The notes under the pieces: generated by a model
What the model was told of the DNA's origin: nothing
What the model saw: the letters and a program-made list of their open reading frames with translations, nothing else
The model's database searches: none
DNA from: Clostridia bacterium
Lineage (GTDB): Bacteria > Bacillota_A > Clostridia > Christensenellales > CAG-138
Length of the DNA stretch: 20,893 nucleotides
Reading direction: 5' to 3'
NCBI GenBank assembly: GCA_017394605.1
Contig: JAFPXU010000155.1
Span: 1 to 20,893, forward strand
Made by a program: the position numbers and the translations under genes
Part shown: one piece after another, positions 6,638 to 12,657 of the stretch
Layout of the letters: each line of letters begins with the position of its first letter
How positions within the stretch are numbered: the stretch's first letter is position 1

Positions 6638-7672
6638 ATGCTGAACGGATGGGTGCAAAAACTGACAGAATGGTTCTCTCAGAACGCGCGGGATCTTCCC
6701 TGGCGTCACACATCTGACCCGTACAGGATATGGGTCAGTGAGATCATGCTGCAGCAGACGCGGGTCGAAGCGGTAAAAACCTATTATGAGCGTTTCATCC
6801 GCCGATTTCCCGATATCCTTTCCCTTTCAGCGGCTAGCGATGACGAGCTGCTGAAACTCTGGGAAGGACTCGGGTACTACAGCCGTGTGCGCAACATGAA
6901 GCGGACGGCGGAAATCATCGCAGGATCCGGGGAAACCTGTCTGCCCGCAGATTATGACAAGCTCCTCGCACTTCCGGGAATCGGCAGCTATACGGCCGGG
7001 GCAATCGCATCCATTGCGTACCGTCTTCCTGTCCCTGCCGTAGATGGAAATGTTCTGCGCGTGCTGGCACGCCTGAGCGCGGATCCATCTGACATCAAGT
7101 CCCCCGCCTGCCGGCGTCGGGCGGAGACATATCTGAAGTCTGTCATCCCGTCCGGCGATCCAGGAACGTTCAATCAGGCTCTGATGGAACTCGGCGCAAC
7201 CGTCTGTCTCCCATCAGGAACCCCGCTCTGTCGGGATTGTCCTCTTCGCAGCCATTGCTCGTCCCACAAAAACGGAACAGAGCACCTATATCCCGCTAAA
7301 TATTCAAAACTCTCAAGAAAAACAGAGGAAAAAACTGTTTTCGCGCTTTCGCTTAACGGCAGATTCCTTGGGTACCGCCGACCGGATCACGGTCTTCTGG
7401 CAGGCATGTATCAGCTTCCGGAAGCGCCTTCCTTTCTCCCGGACGAAGCGTTCGTTCCCTATCTGTCCGAGAAAGGACTGACTCCCATCGGAGAAATCCG
7501 CATCTACAGCAGAAAACATATCTTCACGCATATAGAATGGCACATGAAAGTGTTCTCCGTCTCCGTGTCACTGCGGAAAAACTCTCTCCCTAGGGAATGG
7601 ATCTTACTGGATCCGGGTCAGCATTCCCTTCCTACGGCGTATCGTGTCTGTCTTCCCGACAGCACCGTCTAA
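6638..7672 (+). CDS. mutY: A/G-specific adenine glycosylase MutY
   Basis: Base-excision repair enzyme that removes adenine mispaired with 8-oxoguanine. The start at 6638 gives 344 residues and a proper MutY N-terminus (WFSQNARDLPWR); the open frame runs upstream but encodes nothing MutY-like there. Catalytic Glu35 lies in SEIMLQQT, the helix-hairpin-helix is LPGIGSYTAGAIA (112-124), and the catalytic Asp is Asp136 in VDGNV. The iron-sulfur cysteines are present, but the first gap holds seven residues (C-LPSGTPL-C) where the standard pattern has six; the rest is C-x2-C-x5-C. The C-terminal domain from about residue 225 is the NUDIX-like 8-oxoG-recognition part (YRRPDHGLLAGMYQLPEA). No SD precedes the start, and an extended -10 lies 7 bases upstream, so the mRNA may be leaderless. 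Confidence 0.94.
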   Translation: MLNGWVQKLTEWFSQNARDLPWRHTSDPYRIWVSEIMLQQTRVEAVKTYYERFIRRFPDILSLSAASDDELLKLWEGLGYYSRVRNMKRTAEIIAGSGETCLPADYDKLLALPGIGSYTAGAIASIAYRLPVPAVDGNVLRVLARLSADPSDIKSPACRRRAETYLKSVIPSGDPGTFNQALMELGATVCLPSGTPLCRDCPLRSHCSSHKNGTEHLYPAKYSKLSRKTEEKTVFALSLNGRFLGYRRPDHGLLAGMYQLPEAPSFLPDEAFVPYLSEKGLTPIGEIRIYSRKHIFTHIEWHMKVFSVSVSLRKNSLPREWILLDPGQHSLPTAYRVCLPDSTV

Positions 7673-7691
7673 GATACTTGCACGATTCCTA

Positions 7692-7720
7692 TTGACAAAT
7701 ATTCTATTATTTGTGAGAAT
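7692..7720 (+). promoter_or_regulatory. Promoter for the LysR-type regulator gene
   Basis: A perfect TTGACA (7692-7697) lies 17 bases before GAGAAT (7715-7720), whose poor -10 is helped by an upstream TG at 7712-7714 read as TGT. Transcription would start near 7727, right at the inverted repeat described next. Confidence 0.6.
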
Positions 7721-7727
7721 TAAGGAT

Positions 7728-7752
7728 AAATTATCGAAAAATTGGATAATTT
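7728..7752. promoter_or_regulatory. LysR-type operator candidate (8-bp inverted repeat)
   Basis: AAATTATC (7728-7735) and GATAATTT (7745-7752) are a perfect 8-bp inverted repeat around 9 bases. The core reads ATC-N9-GAT, a form of the T-N11-A box that LysR-type regulators bind. It sits just downstream of the likely promoter, where binding by the encoded regulator would block its own transcription. Confidence 0.6.
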
Positions 7753-7769
7753 GTTCTTTTTTCCCCGGT

Positions 7770-7783
7770 AAATCAAATGATTT
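7770..7783. promoter_or_regulatory. Second short palindrome in the regulator leader
   Basis: AAATCA-AA-TGATTT is a 6-bp inverted repeat 17 bases beyond the first operator candidate and shares its ATC/GAT half-sites at shorter spacing. It may be an accessory site. On its own it is weak evidence. Confidence 0.35.
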
Positions 7784-7816
7784 GCTTCCAGTCTGGCAGA
7801 GAAGGGAGGGCGTTCG

Positions 7817-8686
7817 GTGCAGATACGGGATATAGAAATATTTCTGGAGACCGCCAGTTCAAGAAACATCACGAAAGCTTCCGAGCAGCTTTCCATGTCC
7901 CAGAGTGTCGTAAGCACAAAAATCAAAAAACTCGAGCAGGAACTCGGATACCCGCTTTTTGTCCGGAACCGCGGCGGACGGGAAATCGAGCTTACCCGTC
8001 AAGGCCAGGAATTTATCAGCGTTGCCAAGCGGTGGCTTAATTTGTTTGAAGAAGCCGAGCTGATCCGTGAAAACGCGCAGATGGTTCTGCGGATCGCTGC
8101 CCCGGAGAGCGTATATTACGATTATCTGGAGCCGCGTCTGATTCCGTTTCTGGAAAAGAATCCGGAAGTATCGCTGAAACTGCAGATCTGCGATTCTTCC
8201 GAGGTATATGCCATGATGGGCAGCGGCATCGTGGATTTCGGTTTCGTATCCTATGAATCTGCCCGGTCCGATATCGTGCTGACACATTTGTATGATCAGT
8301 CTTTCCGGATCGTTAGTTATGCGGAACTTCCGCTTCAGAACGGTTTGCTTTCTCCCGCTGAGCTGAATCCGTCCTTGGAAATTCGGCTGAGCGGCGGTAA
8401 TTTCTCAAGCGTTTCCCTGTGGCGTGAAAAATGGTTCCCCGGCAGGAATCCCGCAAAAACGGAGATCAACTCGCCACATATGATGGTCGGACTTCTGAAG
8501 CTTCCCGGCACATGGGCACTCCTCCCGACGGTATCCGCCAACGCTCTGCGGGATCTCTACGGTGTCCGACTGTTCGAACTCACGGATCCGCCCGAAAGCA
8601 GAAAGATCCTTCTCCTCCGTCACGGTGGGAAACCGCGTACGGACGCAGTTGCTCTTATGTCGGATGAGCTGGGAATCCCCCGCTGA
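7817..8686 (+). CDS. LysR family transcriptional regulator
   Basis: DNA-binding regulator of 289 residues, the usual LysR-type size. The N-terminal winged helix-turn-helix covers about residues 1-60 (IEIFLETASSRNITKASEQLSMSQSVVSTKIKKLEQELGY in family style), ending in LFVRN...ELTRQGQEF. A linker helix and a periplasmic-binding-like effector domain follow (about 90-285). Translation starts at GTG 7817, supported by GGGAGGG at 7804-7810 with a 6-base gap. The leader has an ATC-N9-GAT inverted repeat, which suggests autoregulation. The gene lies 48 bases before the TAXI/TRAP genes on the same strand, so they are its likely targets; the effector is unknown but may be the transported solute. Confidence 0.93.
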   Translation: MQIRDIEIFLETASSRNITKASEQLSMSQSVVSTKIKKLEQELGYPLFVRNRGGREIELTRQGQEFISVAKRWLNLFEEAELIRENAQMVLRIAAPESVYYDYLEPRLIPFLEKNPEVSLKLQICDSSEVYAMMGSGIVDFGFVSYESARSDIVLTHLYDQSFRIVSYAELPLQNGLLSPAELNPSLEIRLSGGNFSSVSLWREKWFPGRNPAKTEINSPHMMVGLLKLPGTWALLPTVSANALRDLYGVRLFELTDPPESRKILLLRHGGKPRTDAVALMSDELGIPR

Positions 8687-8692
8687 CCGACT

Positions 8693-8713
8693 CAGTATCT
8701 ATAAAACAGTATC
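8693..8713. promoter_or_regulatory. Direct repeat before the TAXI binding-protein gene
   Basis: CAGTATC occurs twice (8693-8699 and 8707-8713), 14 bases apart start to start, in the 48-base gap between the LysR gene and the solute-binding gene. It may be an activator site or part of a promoter; I could not assign a clear -35/-10 pair here. Confidence 0.3.
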
Positions 8714-8734
8714 ATACTACGGAGGTAATTTATC

Positions 8735-9673
8735 ATGAAAAAAGCAATCGCCCTTCTTCTCGTTCTATGCATGGCAGTCGGGTTGTGCGCCTGTTCTTCA
8801 AAATCGAAATCCCTGACTTTCACCACAGGCGGTGAATCCGGTACCTATTACGCTTTCGGCGGCGTTCTTGGTTCTTATGTCTCTGGCGCTACGGACCTTG
8901 ACATTACGGTCGTCGCGAGCACCGGTTCCAAGGCAAACATCGAAGATATGGCCGCAGGCAACGCGCAGCTCGGTTTCTCACAGAGCGACGTCATGAGCTA
9001 CGCCTACAGCGGATCCCGTCTCTTCGATTCAGCCGTAAAGGACTTTTCCGTTGTCGCTGCTCTTTATATGGAACAGGTTCAGATCGTAACCATGAATCCT
9101 GACATTAAAACGGCTGCGGACCTGAAAGGCAAAAAGGTTTCCATCGGTGCGCTGGGTTCCGGCGTTTACTTCAACGCGATCGATGTCCTGGAAGCATACG
9201 GCCTGAGCGAGGCCGATATTGATCCCGTTTACCAGTCTTTTGCCGACAGCGCGGAATCTCTGAAGGATAATAAAATCGATGCAGCGTTCATCGTTGCGGG
9301 AGCCCCGACGACTGCCGTAACCGATCTTTCCACAAGCGGTCAGATCTATCTCGTTGGTATCGACAACGAACACGCGGACGCGCTGTGCGCCTCTTCGCCT
9401 TATTACACCAAATACACAATTCCGGCAAGCACTTACGGCCTTTCCGAAGATGTTCAGACGGTCGCCATCGCAGCTGTCGTCCTTGCACGGAATGACGTAA
9501 GCGAAGACGATATCTACAGCTTTGTTTCCACGATTTTCAATAATATCGACAAGATCTCCGAACAGCACGGGAAGGGTGCGGAACTGTCCCTTGAGTTCGC
9601 TTCCTCGATCACGGATGTTCCCTACCATCCCGGCGCTGCAAAATACTTCGCGGAGAAAGGATTCTCTGTCTGA
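8735..9673 (+). CDS. TAXI family TRAP transporter solute-binding lipoprotein
   Basis: Extracytoplasmic binding protein of 312 residues of the TAXI branch of TRAP transporters, which capture a solute and deliver it to the membrane permease. A lipoprotein signal is clear: MKKAIALLLVLCMAVGLCAC, with the lipobox cysteine at 20. The mature part starts with the TAXI mark (FTTGGESGTYYAFGGVLG, about residues 30-47) and continues with VASTGSKANIEDMAAGNAQLGFSQSD near 67-92. The start has GGAGG at 8721-8725 with 9-base spacing. It sits between the LysR gene and the fused permease, the standard pairing. The family takes up C4/C5 dicarboxylates, glutamate and other acids, but the solute here cannot be told. 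Confidence 0.94.
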   Translation: MKKAIALLLVLCMAVGLCACSSKSKSLTFTTGGESGTYYAFGGVLGSYVSGATDLDITVVASTGSKANIEDMAAGNAQLGFSQSDVMSYAYSGSRLFDSAVKDFSVVAALYMEQVQIVTMNPDIKTAADLKGKKVSIGALGSGVYFNAIDVLEAYGLSEADIDPVYQSFADSAESLKDNKIDAAFIVAGAPTTAVTDLSTSGQIYLVGIDNEHADALCASSPYYTKYTIPASTYGLSEDVQTVAIAAVVLARNDVSEDDIYSFVSTIFNNIDKISEQHGKGAELSLEFASSITDVPYHPGAAKYFAEKGFSV

Positions 9674-9693
9674 AACCCTGCAGGGAAAAATCT

Positions 9694-9711
9694 CTAAAAG
9701 GAGACTTTTAG
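9694..9711 (+). promoter_or_regulatory. Hairpin masking the permease gene's Shine-Dalgarno
   Basis: CTAAAAG-GAGA-CTTTTAG is a perfect 7-bp stem with a GAGA (GNRA-type) tetraloop. The SD AAGGAG (9698-9703) lies in the 5' arm and loop, and the stem ends 3 bases before the ATG at 9715. There is no following T-run, so it is not a terminator. Confidence 0.6.
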
Positions 9712-9714
9712 CAC

Positions 9715-11661
9715 ATGTCTGACATGAACCGACAAAACACCGATACCGGTGCGGCTCAGGATGTCAAGGATATAATGCGGAAATATGACCGCGAGTCCAA
9801 CACCCGCATCTGGGAAGGAACGCCCGCGGTCATAATCCGCTTCGTTATCGTTGCGTTTTCTTTATACTGCATCTGGTCTACGCTGTTTTCCACAGCCGCT
9901 CTGGAAAAACGTCTTACCGTTTTTCTTGCGATGATCGTCATCATGGGGTACCTTACCTATCCTGCCAGCAAAAAACATGTCCGAACCAATTATATCCCGT
10001 GGTACGACATTGCCTTGATGGTCATCGGGACCGCATGCTTTCTGTATTACTGTTTTGCGTATGACTCTCTTGTCATGGTTCTCTCATCCGCATCCAAGAT
10101 GACTCCTTTCTTCATTACCGTGGGCGTTATTGGAATTCTGTGCCTGATTGAACTGTGCCTGAGATGCGTCGGTATTCCCATTCTCTGTGTCGCCGGGGTA
10201 CTTCTGATCTATACGTTTACACAGAAAAAACTTGCACAAGTCATTTATACTCTGTTCTATTCCACTTCCGGCGTTCTGGCAACGCCGGTGCAGGTGTGCG
10301 CGAAATATATCTTTATATTCATCATCTTCGGAGCCTTTCTTGAAAGAACCGGCATCGCTGCCTTCTTCATCGATATGGCAAACGCGCTCGTTGGCCGATT
10401 TGCAGGAGGCCCTGCAAAAGTCGCGGTTGTTTCTTCCGCACTTTGCGGCATGGTTTCCGGATCGTCCGTCGGGAATACCGTCACCACGGGATCCGTCACG
10501 ATTCCAATGATGAAGAAAACCGGCTACCGGCCGGAATTCGCAGGTGCCGTCGAGGCCGCCGCCTCGACGGGCGGCCAGATCATGCCCCCGATCATGGGAG
10601 CAGCGGCATTTCTGATGGCAGAATACATGGGCATTACCTACGGTGAGGTCGCACTAAAAGCCATCCTCCCTGCGGTCCTGTATTTCGCCGGAATTTTCAT
10701 CGCTGTGCACCTTGAAGCAAAAAAGCTTGATTTGAAAGGAATCCCGCGTGAAAACCTTCCGAAGATCGGAAGACTCCTTAGAAAACTCTATCTGCTGCTT
10801 CCTTTGGTCGTTCTGGTCTGGCTGGTCACAACGAACACCAGGACCATGCAGTTCTCCGCTTCAGTGGCGATTCTTGTCGCAATCGTTGTCAGCCTGTTCA
10901 ACCGGGAGGACAAGATTACGGTAGGAAAGATTCTCGAAGCGTTGGAAGCAGGCGGAAAAGGCGTTATAACCGTTGCCGTTGCCTGCGCCATGGCAGGGAT
11001 CATTTCCGGATGCATCACGGCTACCGGACTTGCTTCCAAGCTCATCACGGCTGTCGTTTCCATCAGTAATTCCGTCGGTCTTGTCGATCCGACTCTGATC
11101 GCCCTGTTTCTGACCATGATCTGCTGCATCATTCTCGGCATGGGCGTCCCCACGACGGCAAACTACTGCATCATGGCTTCCACGTGTGCTCCGATTCTGA
11201 TTACAATCGGAGTTCCGAAAATCGCGGCACACTTTTTCGTGTTCTACTTCGGAATCGTTGCCGACATTACTCCGCCTGTCGCGCTTGCGGCTTATGCAGG
11301 TTCCGCCATTGCTAAATCCAATCCAATGAAGACAGGCGTCAACGCTACAAAGCTGGCAATCGGTGCGTTTATCGTTCCCTACATTTTCTGCCTTAATCCC
11401 CAGATGCTGTTTATCGATGCCGTGCCCGCAAAGGTTGTCCTGATCATCGTCACTTCCCTGATCGGAATCTTCGGCGTGGCTGCAGCGCTTAACGGCTTCC
11501 TGTTCCGTCCGATTCCATGGCCGCTCCGGATCATCATCGCTGCGGCCGGGCTTCTGATGATGGACCCGAATACCATTACGGATATTATCGGCATCGTGCT
11601 CTTCGCGATAGTCTTCATTTGTCAGTATCTTGCCGGACGAAAACGTAAAAAAGCCGCCTGA
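9715..11661 (+). CDS. TRAP transporter fused permease (DctQ-DctM type)
   Basis: Large inner-membrane protein of 648 residues in which the small (DctQ-like) and large (DctM-like) TRAP permease subunits are one chain, as is usual with TAXI binding proteins (TIGR02123 type). The first about 50 residues are soluble; several hydrophobic helices follow to about residue 170, then the DctM-like core. Family segments are SGSSVGNTVTTGSVTIPMMKKTGY (about 250-275), the next stretch STGGQIMPPIMGAAAFLMAEYMG, GMGVPTTANYC near 478, and DITPPVALAAYAGSAIAKS near 518. Such systems are Na+-coupled secondary transporters. The SD lies within a hairpin, so its yield may be held below that of the binding protein. 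A strong terminator follows. Confidence 0.94.
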   Translation: MSDMNRQNTDTGAAQDVKDIMRKYDRESNTRIWEGTPAVIIRFVIVAFSLYCIWSTLFSTAALEKRLTVFLAMIVIMGYLTYPASKKHVRTNYIPWYDIALMVIGTACFLYYCFAYDSLVMVLSSASKMTPFFITVGVIGILCLIELCLRCVGIPILCVAGVLLIYTFTQKKLAQVIYTLFYSTSGVLATPVQVCAKYIFIFIIFGAFLERTGIAAFFIDMANALVGRFAGGPAKVAVVSSALCGMVSGSSVGNTVTTGSVTIPMMKKTGYRPEFAGAVEAAASTGGQIMPPIMGAAAFLMAEYMGITYGEVALKAILPAVLYFAGIFIAVHLEAKKLDLKGIPRENLPKIGRLLRKLYLLLPLVVLVWLVTTNTRTMQFSASVAILVAIVVSLFNREDKITVGKILEALEAGGKGVITVAVACAMAGIISGCITATGLASKLITAVVSISNSVGLVDPTLIALFLTMICCIILGMGVPTTANYCIMASTCAPILITIGVPKIAAHFFVFYFGIVADITPPVALAAYAGSAIAKSNPMKTGVNATKLAIGAFIVPYIFCLNPQMLFIDAVPAKVVLIIVTSLIGIFGVAAALNGFLFRPIPWPLRIIIAAAGLLMMDPNTITDIIGIVLFAIVFICQYLAGRKRKKAA

Positions 11662-11679
11662 ACATAATATCAACCACTA

Positions 11680-11707
11680 AAAAATGCCGGATCACTCCGG
11701 CATTTTT
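11680..11707. terminator. Bidirectional terminator between TRAP permease and SIMPL genes
   Basis: A perfect 12-bp stem (AAAAATGCCGGA with TCCGGCATTTTT) encloses a TCAC loop. It lies between two convergent genes, 18 bases beyond each stop codon, with a T-run on both strands. Confidence 0.9.
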
Positions 11708-11725
11708 CTTATTTCGTTCTGTCTG

Positions 11726-12448
11726 TTATCCGATCTTGTATCTTACGGTTACCTGCGCGTTAACGGCTATCGCGCTGCTTTCGAATGCAACACCGATCAG
11801 TTTTGTTTCATCGAATGCGGTTTCGACGATTCCTATGACATCTCCAAGACGTACGCCGGTCTTGTCTGCCAGCGTTTCCGCCTTTGCACGTGCGTCGTCT
11901 ATCGCGGCGGAGAGCGCATTCCGATACGCCTCCGAAGATTCTGTAATACTGTATGTCACGCTGATCAGCTCATTGTCTCCGGCATCAACAAGCGAAGCTA
12001 TGATCTGCTCGGTTCTGCCGACCTGCGTTATGGTCAGGATAATTACATCTGTCGCAAGGTAGCTCGAGGGACTCTTTCCGGTCTCATCGGTTACGGGTAC
12101 GATTTCCATCCCCCTCTGCTGAATATTATGTTTCAGAATATGCAGAGAGATCACCGCGCCAATCAGCTTCTGCGCTTCCCCTTGGCAGACTGCGGAGGCT
12201 TCCTCCGCAGTTTCTCCGGCTCCGGATACCCGCAGGGTAATCGTTGCAAAATCCGGCGCAGCAATGATCTCGCCGTTTCCCGTCACCTCAAAATAATGCT
12301 CCGGCGCACTCTTTTCCCGTTCCAGCACCACTGTCTGCTGTTCAATCTTCGGAGTAGGTACGTTAACGATCTCCTCTTCTGCCTTGCAGCCCGCCAAGGA
12401 CGCCGCAAGACAGCACGCACAGATGATAACCAACAGCTTTTTTCTCAT
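11726..12448 (-). CDS. SIMPL domain (DUF541) lipoprotein
   Basis: Predicted surface lipoprotein of 240 residues. The start at 12448 gives a clean signal (MRKKLLVIICACCLAASLAGC, lipobox cysteine 21) and has GGGAG 7 bases upstream; the open frame runs 105 bases further up but would bury the signal. After a short acidic linker, the SIMPL/DUF541 domain covers about residues 50-240: FEVTGNGEIIAAPDFATITLRVSG at its start, an Ala-rich helix (SEAYRNALSAAIDDARAKAETLADKTGV) and GDVIGIVE. SIMPL proteins occur in many bacteria, some forming oligomers at the envelope; their role is poorly defined. It is monocistronic, with its own promoter and a GC-rich leader hairpin. Confidence 0.88.
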   Translation of the reverse strand: MRKKLLVIICACCLAASLAGCKAEEEIVNVPTPKIEQQTVVLEREKSAPEHYFEVTGNGEIIAAPDFATITLRVSGAGETAEEASAVCQGEAQKLIGAVISLHILKHNIQQRGMEIVPVTDETGKSPSSYLATDVIILTITQVGRTEQIIASLVDAGDNELISVTYSITESSEAYRNALSAAIDDARAKAETLADKTGVRLGDVIGIVETAFDETKLIGVAFESSAIAVNAQVTVRYKIG

Positions 12449-12483
12449 CGCCATACTCCCGCTATCAAGATATCCGCAATCCC

Positions 12484-12514
12484 GCGGACCGGTTCCGACC
12501 GAACCGGTGTCCGC
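12484..12514 (-). promoter_or_regulatory. GC-rich leader hairpin of the SIMPL gene
   Basis: GCGGAC+CGGTTC (12484-12495) pairs with GAACCG+GTCCGC (12501-12514) apart from a 2-base bulge, giving 12 bp around a 5-base loop. It lies inside the predicted leader of the minus-strand SIMPL transcript, 36 bases before the start codon. No T-run follows on the minus strand, and only a poor CTCTTT follows on the plus strand. Confidence 0.55.
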
Positions 12515-12561
12515 CTCTTTGCGAAGGTAATCCAACCAACCGTATGAGTACATACATAATT

Positions 12562-12590
12562 AGTATACAAAGTCTGGAGAAGTCTTGCAA
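12562..12590 (-). promoter_or_regulatory. Promoter for the SIMPL lipoprotein gene
   Basis: On the minus strand, TTGCAA (12590-12585) lies 17 bases before TATACT (12567-12562). Transcription near 12555 would give a leader of about 107 bases. A short inverted repeat GTATG/CATAC (12542-12555) sits at the predicted transcription start. The promoter is back-to-back with that of ftsK. Confidence 0.7.
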
Positions 12591-12600
12591 GGCGGCCGGA

Positions 12601-12629
12601 TTGCGCAAAACAGTCATGTGATATATAAT
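12601..12629 (+). promoter_or_regulatory. Promoter for the ftsK-rimO-pgsA-cinA operon
   Basis: TTGCGC (12601-12606) and a perfect TATAAT (12624-12629) are 17 bases apart. Transcription would start near 12636, about 22 bases before the start codon. Only 10 bases separate its -35 from that of the divergent SIMPL promoter. Confidence 0.75.
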
Positions 12630-12657
12630 ATAATGGATATAATAGGAGATAATATGC

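Noticed and set aside
12449..12553. N-terminal extension of the SIMPL lipoprotein
   Set aside because: It would place 35 residues before a clear lipoprotein signal and runs through the leader hairpin; the ATG at 12448 has a well-spaced SD.
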